34,850 bases of DNA, from NCBI GenBank assembly GCA_004554665.1, contig SFKY01000020.1:1-34850 (forward strand). The letters run 5' to 3'. A model generated the notes under the pieces. The model did no database searches. It was not told the DNA's origin and saw nothing but the letters and a program-made list of their open reading frames with translations. The stretch is from Bacteroidales bacterium. GTDB lineage: Bacteria > Bacteroidota > Bacteroidia > Bacteroidales > Bacteroidaceae. The translations under genes were made by a program, and so were the position numbers. This document shows, piece by piece, positions 1 to 8,037 of this stretch (its first letter is position 1; every line of letters starts with the position of its first letter).

Positions 1-195
1 GCGATGCCGCCGCTACGAGGAGATAGTGAACGAGCGATACGAGTTCTTCGACAAGAACAAGCTGAACGGCAGCTTCATCGACTACTTCAGGAAGCATGCA
101 GCCAAGAAGAACTCGCGCTACGAGCACGCCTTCCGTCATTTCAGCAGTTTCACGGGCGGCAAATGCACCTTTGCCGAAGTCACCGTGGAGATGTG
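1..195 (+). pseudogene. Host tyrosine recombinase, 5' part, split by the prophage
   Basis: Open frame 2 runs from the window edge to the prophage junction and encodes part of a site-specific tyrosine recombinase: the end of an N-terminal arm region and the start of the SAM-like core-binding domain. The peptide ends ...FAEVTVEMC. The frame is broken by the prophage and continues at 34707 (MCNKFLEYLR...). Joining the two halves through one copy of ATGTG gives an uninterrupted integrase-like sequence. The gene's true start lies outside the window. It probably belongs to another integrative element or prophage of the host. The family assignment is by sequence resemblance only, and the catalytic domain is not in the window. 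Confidence 0.75.
191..195. repeat. Target-site duplication, left copy (ATGTG)
   Basis: ATGTG here matches ATGTG at 34707-34711 on the other side of the prophage. The flanking bases differ on both sides (g/t before, t/c after), so the duplication is exactly 5 bp, the size made by Mu-type transposition. One copy restores the integrase codons ATG TGC. Confidence 0.85.
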
Positions 196-203
196 TATAA
201 TCC

Positions 204-264
204 GCAAAACGAAATGTTCCGGATTTTCAAAACGAAGCGTATCGTTTCGCAAAACGAAATGTTC
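204..264. promoter_or_regulatory. Left-end transposase binding sites L1-L3
   Basis: GCAAAACGAAATGTTC occurs twice in identical form (204-219 and 249-264, 45 bp apart). A related copy, CAAAACGAAGCGTATCG, lies between them (228-244). The same motif occurs in inverted orientation at the other prophage end. Multiple end-proximal copies in inverted orientation at the two ends is the arrangement expected for MuA-type end-binding sites. The binding role is inferred. Confidence 0.75.
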
Positions 265-290
265 TTTTTTTCTGGTTTCATCCACACGCA

Positions 291-322
291 AAAAACGCCT
301 CGGACTTTTCCGGGGCGTTTTT
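291..322. terminator. Bidirectional terminator at the left prophage end
   Basis: A 13-bp stem pairs 291-303 with 310-322 (AAAAACGCC...GGCGTTTTT) around a 6-base loop. A-tract and T-tract give a U-run in both directions. It follows the last leftward gene (stop at 346), so it should end the late operon and block host integrase transcription entering from the left. Confidence 0.8.
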
Positions 323-345
323 GTTTTCACGACTCCACAAGGTTA

Positions 346-984
346 TCAAACGTTCAGATGAAACCGCACGTCCTCTTCGCCGTCAAGGAGCCTGCGCGTG
401 CGTTCTATGTTGTTCTCGTATATGTGTACGTTGCCGAGGTTCAACGTTATCGATTTCAACGGAAGACCTATCTGTCGCGCCATTAGATAGAGGTGGTATA
501 TGTCAGCTGGCAGTCCAAGGTTCGCATCGCTACTCCGCTGGTAAGCACTCAGCACCAATTCGCCATCGTCTATCTGGAACTGCACGAGGCTCAGACACGG
601 AGCTTGATTGCTCTCCGCTCCAGTCTCACCGAGAAACAGCACATAATTTTTGCTGTTCCGCTTCTCTCGGTTTATCTTGGCAATAAGCTGCGGAAGTTTC
701 TCAAAATAGGTCGGGTAACTGTTCACCAGCACACTTCCGCAATAGTCCCACCAGTTGATGCCCACGTCGCGGTATCTTTCCACGTTCCTCTCCCCCTGCA
801 TAAACAGTTGCAGTTCGTTTTTGAGTTTCTTCCTTGCTATACCGTGGCTCTCGAAGATGTCATGTAGGTCTGCCGGTGTCAAAGACAGTTGCTCATTGAG
901 CAGGTATATAATATTCCCTTTCTTGTTGGTCTGTTTTTTACCATAATCAAGCAACTTCTCAAGTATCTGATAGTATTTGTTCAT
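346..984 (-). CDS. Thymidylate-synthase-fold enzyme, predicted dCMP (hydroxy)methylase
   Basis: This 212-aa protein has the thymidylate synthase (TS) core: catalytic Cys130 in APCLSLVQF, then QRSSDANLGLP at 149-159, and HIY at 187-189. Distances match E. coli TS: Cys146 to Gln165-Arg166-Ser167, Asp169 and Gly173 are all offset by 16. The TS residue Asn177, which reads the uracil base, corresponds to Asp161 here. In T4 gp42 and related dCMP hydroxymethylases this position is Asp and selects cytosine. The likely reaction is therefore transfer of a one-carbon unit from methylene-tetrahydrofolate to C5 of dCMP, to protect phage DNA. The protein is shorter than TS (about 264 aa) and gp42 (about 246 aa). 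It is the last gene of the leftward operon, next to a DNA adenine methylase. Methyl versus hydroxymethyl product cannot be told from sequence. Confidence 0.72.
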   Translation of the reverse strand: MNKYYQILEKLLDYGKKQTNKKGNIIYLLNEQLSLTPADLHDIFESHGIARKKLKNELQLFMQGERNVERYRDVGINWWDYCGSVLVNSYPTYFEKLPQLIAKINREKRNSKNYVLFLGETGAESNQAPCLSLVQFQIDDGELVLSAYQRSSDANLGLPADIYHLYLMARQIGLPLKSITLNLGNVHIYENNIERTRRLLDGEEDVRFHLNV

Positions 985-1009
985 CGTTCAAACGGTATTG
1001 GAATATGAT

Positions 1010-1840
1010 TCAAGCGGCATCTGTATAAAGCATGATGTCCATATAGGAGGCGTTGTAGTTCATGTGTGCATTGAACTCCCGGCGCTGGCATTTCTTGAAC
1101 GGGTTGCCAAGTTCGGGATGCTTTCCCATCCAGTCGCAAAGTTCAATGATGGACGACTTGTTCGATGTGAAATAGATGAAGCGATGTCCAGCGAGAACCG
1201 TCAATACGTCAAGGTAGTCTGACAGTTTCCAGTACATCTTGTATGTCTTGCTGTCCGTACTAAGATAAGGTGGGTCAACCAGGAACACAACGCCAGGAAC
1301 GTCCTTGTACTGCTCAAACACCTCCTTGTAGTCGCATGAGGTGATAGTCAGTCCATCGAGATAGTCTTCACAAGGAGGATAGTCCGTCGTCCTAATATTA
1401 TTATACAACGTCTCTTTCTCCAATTCTGCGAAATCTGTAGCATACTTCATTGAGAACAGCACAGACGACGACAGCGTAATGTAATCGATGAATCCGAAAT
1501 CACGCTCATACTTACGGACACACGACAACACATGCTCCCGTGTATTGCCCACTATTGGTTTGTGGCGCGGTACGTCAACAATCTCTCGTAGTTCATCCAG
1601 CAGCGCATTGGTAACAGGTATGGATTCCAACCGATTTCTATAACCGTCAAAGTCATTATATACTACAGTGGAATTCGGCTTCTGACATTTGGCGATGTGC
1701 GACAGAAGACCGCTTCCGCCAAACAAGTCCACGAATGTCGCTCCGTCAGGGAATTGTTGAAGTACCTTGATGTACTCTTTTGCGAACATCCGCTTCTGTC
1801 CCTGAAATGGAAGCGGTGCCGATAGGTATTGCTTTCTCAT
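1010..1840 (-). CDS. D12-class N6-adenine DNA methyltransferase (Dam-like)
   Basis: This 276-aa protein methylates adenine N6 in DNA using S-adenosylmethionine. The N-terminal APLPFQGQK (8-16) is the D12 opening motif, usually PL.Y.GGK. FVDLFGGSG (36-44) is the SAM-binding motif I, YND (61-63) follows, and DPPY (189-192) is the catalytic motif IV. Length is typical of phage Dam enzymes (about 270 aa). No restriction endonuclease gene is adjacent, so it is an orphan methylase, probably for restriction avoidance. It is transcribed with the TS-like gene (25 bp away) at the left end of the prophage, the position that Mu uses for its mom modification gene. The recognition sequence cannot be read from the protein. 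Confidence 0.88.
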   Translation of the reverse strand: MRKQYLSAPLPFQGQKRMFAKEYIKVLQQFPDGATFVDLFGGSGLLSHIAKCQKPNSTVVYNDFDGYRNRLESIPVTNALLDELREIVDVPRHKPIVGNTREHVLSCVRKYERDFGFIDYITLSSSVLFSMKYATDFAELEKETLYNNIRTTDYPPCEDYLDGLTITSCDYKEVFEQYKDVPGVVFLVDPPYLSTDSKTYKMYWKLSDYLDVLTVLAGHRFIYFTSNKSSIIELCDWMGKHPELGNPFKKCQRREFNAHMNYNASYMDIMLYTDAA

Positions 1841-1906
1841 ATCTCACTTGTTTCTATGACACAAAGGTACGGCCATTCAGCGAGACGGAAGAAGAATCAC
1901 GAAAAA

Positions 1907-2149
1907 TCACGCTGCATCAATCGTGCAGTTCTGTCCGAATCTTTTTACCAAATCATATACTTTCCGTTCGCACACATGATATCGTTCATGGAGAACGTTC
2001 ACGATGTAGGTCATTTTCTCTCCTGCATGGTGCATACTCATATAATCTTCGTAAAGTTCCAGATATTGCCAATCCTTCATCTTGAAACCAGCAGAATTCA
2101 GCCTGTATATAGACTCCTTGCTCAATTTTATTATCTCGTAATAGGTCAT
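1907..2149 (-). CDS. Small HTH-like protein of unknown function
   Basis: This 80-aa ORF is read from the ATG at 2149. An alternative frame extension to 2185 would run into the hairpin RNA. The C-terminal part, ERYHVCERKVYDLVKRF, resembles the recognition half of a helix-turn-helix and has the same style as RFGISERTFYNLLKA in the gene at 25517. I do not recognise the family. Its position just upstream of the two DNA-modification genes makes a regulator plausible, but nothing shows this directly. The upstream 30 bases overlap a TAnnTTTG box facing the other way (2165-2172). Confidence 0.6.
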   Translation of the reverse strand: MTYYEIIKLSKESIYRLNSAGFKMKDWQYLELYEDYMSMHHAGEKMTYIVNVLHERYHVCERKVYDLVKRFGQNCTIDAA

Positions 2150-2164
2150 TTCTGAAAAAATTCG

Positions 2165-2172
2165 TAATTTTG
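2165..2172 (+). promoter_or_regulatory. Candidate rightward promoter box TAATTTTG
   Basis: TAATTTTG fits the Bacteroidota -7 consensus TAnnTTTG. The expected start, about 7 bases downstream, falls at the first base pairs of the large hairpin beginning at 2177. No clear TTG is found at the usual -33 distance, so the promoter may be weak or need an activator. Confidence 0.45.
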
Positions 2173-2176
2173 CAGT

Positions 2177-2299
2177 GCCAATCATTTATTTACAAACCCG
2201 TATAGAGTGACGAAGGGCATAGGCCCCCAGTTGCGCTCTATACGGGTTGTATTGTTAATAAATGATTGGCGTCTATATTAACAGGCTGGGGGCTTTTTT
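2177..2299 (+). ncRNA. Candidate structured RNA with long hairpin and terminator
   Basis: Two perfect inverted arms, 2177-2190/2257-2270 (14 bp) and 2195-2207/2236-2248 (13 bp), stack into one long hairpin with a loop at 2208-2235. That loop contains GCCCCCAG (2223-2230), which is complementary to CTGGGGGC (2286-2293), itself followed by six T (2294-2299). Read rightward this is a terminator-like end of a transcript of about 120 nt. Loop-to-tail pairing would form a pseudoknot or an alternative fold. The gap between genes (2150-2363) is filled by this structure. An RNA of this form is inferred from structure and the -7 box only. Confidence 0.5.
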
Positions 2300-2363
2300 C
2301 CATCCCCAATAGGTTCCTTACGGACTACTCAATATGGTATTTCATCTTACAAAGTATTTTTGG

Positions 2364-2642
2364 TCAAATAGCCAACAATACACCAAGCACAGCTCCGTAG
2401 CAGTCAGCACGCAGGTCGTCGTAGTCAAACACGCAGTCTGTATGCTCCTTGTACCACCCAATAGCCGATGCCACAAGTAAGCCTGCCAAAGCAGACAACC
2501 CATAGGCAGCACCAAAGGCCGCCGTACACCTCGCCACCGCCCAAGCGATCAGCATACATGCGATGAAATGTACATACTTGTCAGCCCCAATCGCACACAG
2601 CTTAGAGGCCAACTTCCCGAAAATCTCCTTCAACTTCTCCAT
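2364..2642 (-). CDS. Small membrane protein, YfiM/DUF2279-like
   Basis: This 92-aa protein starts MEKLKEIFGKL after a good purine-rich ribosome site (AAGAAAGGAA). It has DKYVHFIACMLIAW (about 21-34), a second hydrophobic stretch (AAYGLSALAGLLVASAIG), then KEHTD and DLRADCYGAVLGVLLA. The D-K-x-x-H-F, K-E-x-x-D and D-L-x-A-D-x-x-G-A pattern recalls the YfiM/DUF2279 family of small envelope proteins found in Bacteroidota phages. Two membrane segments are likely. It follows the fibre gene in a late operon, so a role in lysis or the envelope is possible, though not shown. Confidence 0.65.
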   Translation of the reverse strand: MEKLKEIFGKLASKLCAIGADKYVHFIACMLIAWAVARCTAAFGAAYGLSALAGLLVASAIGWYKEHTDCVFDYDDLRADCYGAVLGVLLAI

Positions 2643-2719
2643 TTCCTTTCTTTTTTATATGATTAAACAATATATGTTCTTACTATTTACACTTTACGCC
2701 GTTCCTCGAAGCCACCGTT

Positions 2720-2740
2720 CCCACAGGTTTCGCCTGTGGG
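2720..2740. repeat. Dispersed hairpin repeat, copy 1 (variant stem)
   Basis: CCCACAGG TTTCG CCTGTGGG forms an 8-bp stem. Compared with the common form (CCGCAGG/CCTGCGG) the G-C pair is changed to A-T on both sides. It is preceded by CCACCGTT as in other copies and lies between the fibre gene stop (2746) and the small membrane gene. Confidence 0.8.
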
Positions 2741-2745
2741 CATAG

Positions 2746-5730
2746 TTATGTCCAGTTGTTGTCATGATACCCCGCAATAAACGTGTTCTTTCCCGGAGTG
2801 AAACTGCTCGTCTGATACATAAGGCTATCATGCAGCAGTATCGCATGGGCGCACGCACCACCTGCTATGCCAATCCATCCCCCTACATGGGCGATATTTT
2901 GTGCCACACCGTTATTGGCATTAACCAGTATCACATGCTTGCCTATCTCGGATGCAAGCGAATAGTTGTATGTTGTGTTACCCTTGAATACAACAAGGTT
3001 TATCGGGAAGTATCGCGAAATCTTATATCCCTCAATGTGGTATAACAGCGGGATGTCATAATATCTCGCACCACCATACGTGTAAGACATGAGATTTACA
3101 GCCATGTAGTTGCTGGTGATGTCCGTAGCTTGCTGTATGCCTTTGTTGTAGATACGCATCGTGCCCGCAATGACGACAGCCATAGCGAGCTGACTCGTCC
3201 CGAACAATCCCTGACAGATTATATTATCAGGAATGGTCATATTTCTGCCTATGGATTGGCCAAACCCCCGTGAGCCAATATAGAAGTCGGAGTTTACTCC
3301 CAATTCGCCATCCGAGTTGAACACGAGGCTACCCTTGACAGTCCCACTACCATCCACCGCATCCAGCCGCTTGAAACTACCCGTCACACCATTCAGTACA
3401 CCGCTCACCGTCACATTGGTAAACGTGGCCTCGCCGCAGTCTATCGTCTTCGCCCTGATGGCTCCGGCCACATCCACCAAGTCCGAGTTGATAAGCGTTC
3501 CGTCAGCAGAGAATACGGCTATCACATTGCCGCTGTTGTCCAGCAGCTGTGTCTTGTCGGCTGTCAGCGTTATCTTCTTATGCTCGATGTCGATGCCAGT
3601 TGCCAGCAGTGTGCGCTTGTCCACCAAGTCGTCACCGCCCTCAATCCATCCCGTGGCATGGGCACCAATCTCCAGCTTTGGCTGGCACACCACAGGGTCG
3701 CTGTCGCTATCGGCCGCACTCAGATACAGTGCCGTAGGACTGCCGCTCTGCACATGCCAATGCACCCAGTACCGCTGCCATGTAGGACTGATGGTTAGGG
3801 ATATATTTCCGCCCGATGAGGTTGTAAAGTCATTCTCTTTCCCCGTGCCCTCCACTGTCACCGTGGCCGAACCGCCCAGATAGGCACTGATTTTCAGCTC
3901 CGATGTCGATGACGAATTGGCACTACCCTTAGCCAAAAAAGACAATACCAGCTCGTCGCCCGACAAATCCAGCCCCGACAAGTCCCACTCCAGACATGCA
4001 GGCCCAGCAGTCAGTATCGTGGCCGCACAACCGTCCACACCATCCGTGTAGGTGCCGCTGTTCTCCGTCAGATTCCCCGTCACCACCAGTTCACGGGTGC
4101 CGTCCAGCATGTTGCCGCCCGTGTAGTCATAATCCTCTTCCGATAGCGTCCACCCCGCATACGAATCCGCTTCCTCCAGCATCGGCTTGCGCAGGTAAAA
4201 GACAGGGTTGGTCGTGTCGTTCACGGCCACGCAGATAAAGTTGCACTCGATATACTCATATTCCGCATCATCGGGTATCTTCATCTTGGCCGTGAACAGC
4301 GTCCACTCGCCTGGTGTGTCTATGTACCATCGGTTCCTTGCCATAGATGGACTCCCATGCCTGGCCGATTCCACGGCATTCGCATGATAGTAGCTTTCTA
4401 TATAGCCTTGGTAGTTCTGCCCCGGAGTGCCGTGGGTCATGATTTCCACCGAGGCAAAGTAGGTCTTCCCTTTCTCTATCTTGATGTTCCCGCCTTTGTC
4501 CCAACGCCAAAACAACCCGCTATAATTCTCCGATGTGGACGATTGTGTGGCGAGCATGTTATACCCCTTGTTTGTGGCGATGAGCTCGCTGGTGAGAGTT
4601 CCGATGACATGCTCCCGCTTATACAGCTGACTACCCTTGAGCAGATTCCTCCTGCCCACGCTCTGGTTCTGCACCCGCATACTGATACGCTCTGCCGTCT
4701 GCTCCACCTCGCTCTCTGTCATATAGCCAGCCCCCTCGATGGTCGTCACACGGGATGTCAGACTGTTGGCCGTCTGCCGCAGCGTACTGATGGCCGACGA
4801 GTTCCCCTCCGCCGTGGTCTTCACGGCCGCCACCTCGGCGCTGATTTCCTCCGCTTCCATCCTGATTTGCGCGATGCTCTCCTGGTTGTTCACGCCCATC
4901 GTCAGCCCTTCGTTCGTCTTCTCTATCCACGAGCCGCTGTCCACCGCCACGTCGATATACTGCTGGGCGATGATATGGCTGCCCTCGTATGCGTCCACCC
5001 TCATGCGCACGATGCGGTCTGTCGCATCGATAGCGTACCCCAGCGACCCCTCACCGTATATCCTGCTCCCGTTGATGGTCAGCGACACCTGCTCCGTGCT
5101 GCCGTCTGCCTTCACCCAGTACGCCACCCAACTGTCGGGCATGTAGGCATCCATCCCGCCGTCACCGCTCATGCGGTACAGCGTCATGTCCACATCCCAC
5201 GTCAGCCTGAATCCGTCCGCGTCCATCACGCCCTCGCCCGACGGGAGCACCACGCGCAGGTCCTTCTTCACCACCGATATTGCGTATGAGTAACCGGGAT
5301 CACCGCCGTCGCCCTTCACATACACCCACTTGGCCATGCTCACGGCCTCCTCCACCGTGTCCTCCCGTGTCTCGCTCACCCACGTTCCCATATAGGCGTA
5401 GGCGGCGCCGCCAGTGTTGCTGAGCACGATGTCGCTGGCCGACGGGCTCCCCATGTTGCTCCATGCCACATGCACGTAGCTCGACTTGCCGCTCACCTGT
5501 CCGCAGTCCCTGAATCCGTTCACCTCGCCCGTGCCCGTATAGGTCCACAGATGGCCGTCGATGATGTAAGAGTCGCCCAACTTCGCCCCTTGCGAGGGCA
5601 AATCCTGAGTCGATGCCAGCTCCCCTTTCATGTTGATGCTGGTTCCGTCCGTGCCGTCCTTCACGATACTCAGCGTGATGGAGTCGCTCATCTCGATGTA
5701 GTCCCTGGTCTCCCTGATGATTTCTGACAT
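2746..5730 (-). CDS. Large tail fibre / receptor-binding protein
   Basis: This 994-aa protein is the most distal large virion protein of the tail operon. It starts at 5730 after a very strong ribosome site (ACGGAGGAAAAT). The N-terminal 250 residues contain repeated beta-type modules (WVYVKGDGGDPG, glycine-rich turns). Residues about 290-360 look like a heptad coiled-coil (AAVKTTAEGNSSAISTLRQ), followed by RNLLKGSQLY and a jelly-roll-like region with a second GGNMLDGTREL module, as in carbohydrate-binding fibre domains. The C-terminal 200 residues are Gly/Ser-rich and beta-like. It most likely forms a trimeric fibre that binds surface glycans. No enzymatic motif was seen. Confidence 0.7.
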   Translation of the reverse strand: MSEIIRETRDYIEMSDSITLSIVKDGTDGTSINMKGELASTQDLPSQGAKLGDSYIIDGHLWTYTGTGEVNGFRDCGQVSGKSSYVHVAWSNMGSPSASDIVLSNTGGAAYAYMGTWVSETREDTVEEAVSMAKWVYVKGDGGDPGYSYAISVVKKDLRVVLPSGEGVMDADGFRLTWDVDMTLYRMSGDGGMDAYMPDSWVAYWVKADGSTEQVSLTINGSRIYGEGSLGYAIDATDRIVRMRVDAYEGSHIIAQQYIDVAVDSGSWIEKTNEGLTMGVNNQESIAQIRMEAEEISAEVAAVKTTAEGNSSAISTLRQTANSLTSRVTTIEGAGYMTESEVEQTAERISMRVQNQSVGRRNLLKGSQLYKREHVIGTLTSELIATNKGYNMLATQSSTSENYSGLFWRWDKGGNIKIEKGKTYFASVEIMTHGTPGQNYQGYIESYYHANAVESARHGSPSMARNRWYIDTPGEWTLFTAKMKIPDDAEYEYIECNFICVAVNDTTNPVFYLRKPMLEEADSYAGWTLSEEDYDYTGGNMLDGTRELVVTGNLTENSGTYTDGVDGCAATILTAGPACLEWDLSGLDLSGDELVLSFLAKGSANSSSTSELKISAYLGGSATVTVEGTGKENDFTTSSGGNISLTISPTWQRYWVHWHVQSGSPTALYLSAADSDSDPVVCQPKLEIGAHATGWIEGGDDLVDKRTLLATGIDIEHKKITLTADKTQLLDNSGNVIAVFSADGTLINSDLVDVAGAIRAKTIDCGEATFTNVTVSGVLNGVTGSFKRLDAVDGSGTVKGSLVFNSDGELGVNSDFYIGSRGFGQSIGRNMTIPDNIICQGLFGTSQLAMAVVIAGTMRIYNKGIQQATDITSNYMAVNLMSYTYGGARYYDIPLLYHIEGYKISRYFPINLVVFKGNTTYNYSLASEIGKHVILVNANNGVAQNIAHVGGWIGIAGGACAHAILLHDSLMYQTSSFTPGKNTFIAGYHDNNWT

Positions 5731-5747
5731 ATTTTCCTCCGTTTTTC

Positions 5748-5778
5748 TTGTCCTTTCCGGTTATTTGTCGTATCTTTG
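5748..5778 (+). promoter_or_regulatory. Rightward promoter antisense to the fibre gene cluster
   Basis: TTG (5748-5750), 20 bases, TATCTTTG (5771-5778) is a full match to the Bacteroidota TTG-N19-22-TAnnTTTG pattern, on the strand opposite to the fibre genes. A transcript from about 5785 would run antisense into the 3' end of the gene at 5818-8037. Only a 25-codon ORF (5798-5875) follows. Confidence 0.5.
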
Positions 5779-5817
5779 TCGCGTGGGACGGCTCGACATG
5801 GGCCTCCCTTTCTGCTT

Positions 5818-8037
5818 TTATAGGGATAGCGAGGCCGTGCCCGTTGTTGTCGTGTCGCTGTCCGTCGTGATATAGACCTTACATTTCGCCACCGTGCTGA
5901 TTGGCTGTCTGTTTGTGTACATATGCACATCCATGGCAAGCATCACCCCGTACCGTCCCCATGCCCTGTACTTCCCGTCATCGCCTCGCTTCGCCCAGTA
6001 GGTGTGCGCCCCGTGCTTCAGTGCCGTCTTGCGTGTCGTCACCTTGGCCGTCTTGTGGAGCACGATGCAGCGTGTCTCTACAAAGGTGAGTACCGGCGAC
6101 ATATCCACCCGGTACAGGTTCCCGCCAAGCGATTCTACAGCAAGTTTCCTAATCATATACCTTATACCATGCTCATCGTGCACCAAGTCATGGAATCGCC
6201 ATCTCGTCACATTCTTTTTTGTAGAATTGCTAATCCATGAAGTATAGGTACGATACCTCGCCCTCCAGCACGGGTACACGTTTATCCCCGTGATGTCCTC
6301 AGACGCGCGTACGATGAGGTGGTTGCCGTCTACCGCCACCGCTGTCAGCTCGATGGGCTCTATCAGCCGCCTCGGTATCTTCACGCTGCACTCCCATCGG
6401 TCTATCGCGTCATTACTGGACACCGTGCGGTAGCGGAATTCAGTTTCCGACACATTCGGTTTCCCGTCCTTGCTCCAATCAAATTTACCTTTAGGTATCC
6501 TCCCTCCCATGCTCTTGCCGTCTATCCACACCTTACATTTCAGCACCACGTCCTGGTATTCCTTGTCGAATATCGTACCCTTGTCGCTGGTCAACTGCAC
6601 CACGGCCGTTCTCCGTGCGCTCTTGCCGTCCTTTCCGTCCTTGCCCTTGGCCACATACACCGCCCAGTAGTCCTTGCCCTCTCCCGTCAGGCTCGGTTCC
6701 TTGCCCTGTACCGTGTCGCCCATCTTCACGGTGCATATCCACACCTGTCCGCCGTAGGTCACCAGGTCGTTGTGCCCATAGACTTTCGCCGCATCATACG
6801 CCCCGCGCATACAGGTCACCGTCGTCGTGTCATCGGGCTGCGCATACGGTCTCATCACCAGGTGGTCGGTGGTCACCACGGTCTCGTCCACCGAGAATCT
6901 GTTCACCACATACCGCTCGTCCAGCGCATACCTGTCGATACCCTTGTACAGCGTCCACCCTATGTTGTCCCCGGCCGAGATCATGGCCGCGTTCTGCCGG
7001 CTCTTGTCCCACGCATGGCCCAGACCCACCACGTTGTCGCCTGCCTGTGGCACGCTGTTCAGCGTACCGTCCACACCCGGCAGGTCGTCGAGCGTGTATG
7101 TCTTCGTCTCGCCGCCCTCTGCCACCGTGAATGTCATGCCCGTCTCCGCATTGTTGGAGAGGTCCATGTAGTGGTACCGCTTCCCGCCTATCTCCACCGC
7201 CTCCGCATCCACACCGGTGCAGAGCCGCCAGTAGTCCTGGTTCGTCACGGTCTCGCCATCGACCATATTCTCCGTCTTGCACCTCGCCAGCTGGCCCACC
7301 GACCACTCGTTCTTCACCTCCCGATCCCCGTCGTTCGCCAGGAAGTAGCAGCGGTAGCAGCTCACCGTCTGGTCTTCCGTCTGGTCTGTTATCTCCTCCC
7401 CGGCAGCGTTACAGGCCCTCACCATGTCCACGCGGTTGCCGCAGGGCGAGAGCACCACCGAGCCACCCACATAGGTCATCTCGTGTACCTCGAGCGCCGC
7501 TATCACCATCTTCATCCGCACGATCAGGTTGTCTATCTCCATCGTGTAGCGCCCGTTGTCCTCGGTCACGCCATACCCTGTACCGTCCAGCCCCTGCGCC
7601 GTGCCCTTGCTGAAGTCCTTGCTTCGCAGGTATGCTGCCACCAGACCCGCAAGACGGGCCACACCGTACTTGTCGATGGCGTAGGTCCCGTCACCAAGGG
7701 AGACACCGCCGGCAAGCTTCGCCTCCTCTTTCACCTCCGCGCTCCTCAGCGTGAGCTTGTGCGCCGTCTCATCATCCTGGTCCTTTCTCAGATACCGTTC
7801 GTCGAGAGTGCCTTGGGCGCCATCGTCCAGGCCTGCGGCCTTCATTGCGTGGTCCGACTCTTTGGCATGCGAAGCCTCTGAAGCGTGCGCCGCCTCCTGC
7901 GCCGTCTCTGCCACGTCGGCCTTCGCCGCATGGGCGGCCTCTTTCACGGACATGTTGCTGTATGACGTGCTGACCGTGTTCATCGCACTCGTGCTGCCCT
8001 CGTTCTTGGGCTTGCTGATCATTTTTACCTCTATCAT
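5818..8037 (-). CDS. Tail fibre / distal tail protein
   Basis: This 739-aa protein's ATG overlaps the stop of the upstream gene (8034-8037, ATGA), so translation is probably coupled. Residues about 30-70 are Ala/His/Glu-rich (AAHAAKADVAETAQEAAHAS), followed by LDERYLRKD, a common linker next to fibre attachment domains. Residues about 415-465 (AYDAAKVYGHNDLVTYGGQVWICTV) resemble a chitin-binding-type carbohydrate module (W/Y-x-x-x-x-x-Y-x-x-x-D-x-V). A collagen-like KGKDGKDGKS follows. The rest looks beta-rich. It is likely part of the tail-tip fibre assembly between the tip protein and the large fibre. Confidence 0.65.
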   Translation of the reverse strand: MIEVKMISKPKNEGSTSAMNTVSTSYSNMSVKEAAHAAKADVAETAQEAAHASEASHAKESDHAMKAAGLDDGAQGTLDERYLRKDQDDETAHKLTLRSAEVKEEAKLAGGVSLGDGTYAIDKYGVARLAGLVAAYLRSKDFSKGTAQGLDGTGYGVTEDNGRYTMEIDNLIVRMKMVIAALEVHEMTYVGGSVVLSPCGNRVDMVRACNAAGEEITDQTEDQTVSCYRCYFLANDGDREVKNEWSVGQLARCKTENMVDGETVTNQDYWRLCTGVDAEAVEIGGKRYHYMDLSNNAETGMTFTVAEGGETKTYTLDDLPGVDGTLNSVPQAGDNVVGLGHAWDKSRQNAAMISAGDNIGWTLYKGIDRYALDERYVVNRFSVDETVVTTDHLVMRPYAQPDDTTTVTCMRGAYDAAKVYGHNDLVTYGGQVWICTVKMGDTVQGKEPSLTGEGKDYWAVYVAKGKDGKDGKSARRTAVVQLTSDKGTIFDKEYQDVVLKCKVWIDGKSMGGRIPKGKFDWSKDGKPNVSETEFRYRTVSSNDAIDRWECSVKIPRRLIEPIELTAVAVDGNHLIVRASEDITGINVYPCWRARYRTYTSWISNSTKKNVTRWRFHDLVHDEHGIRYMIRKLAVESLGGNLYRVDMSPVLTFVETRCIVLHKTAKVTTRKTALKHGAHTYWAKRGDDGKYRAWGRYGVMLAMDVHMYTNRQPISTVAKCKVYITTDSDTTTTGTASLSL

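Noticed and set aside
1010..1840. Restriction-modification system
   Set aside because: No endonuclease gene next to the methylase; the neighbour is a TS-fold enzyme.
5798..5875. A 25-codon ORF behind the + strand promoter at 5748-5778
   Set aside because: Hydrophobic end but overlaps the coding end of the fibre gene and has no ribosome site; the promoter is reported, not the ORF.
6319..7881. Long + strand open frame (about 520 codons) over the fibre gene
   Set aside because: His/Arg/Val/Leu-rich shadow of the - strand gene, caused by its GC-rich third positions. No domain visible. The same applies to the long + frames over 8076-9161, 9303-10214, 11718-12839 and 30850-32358.
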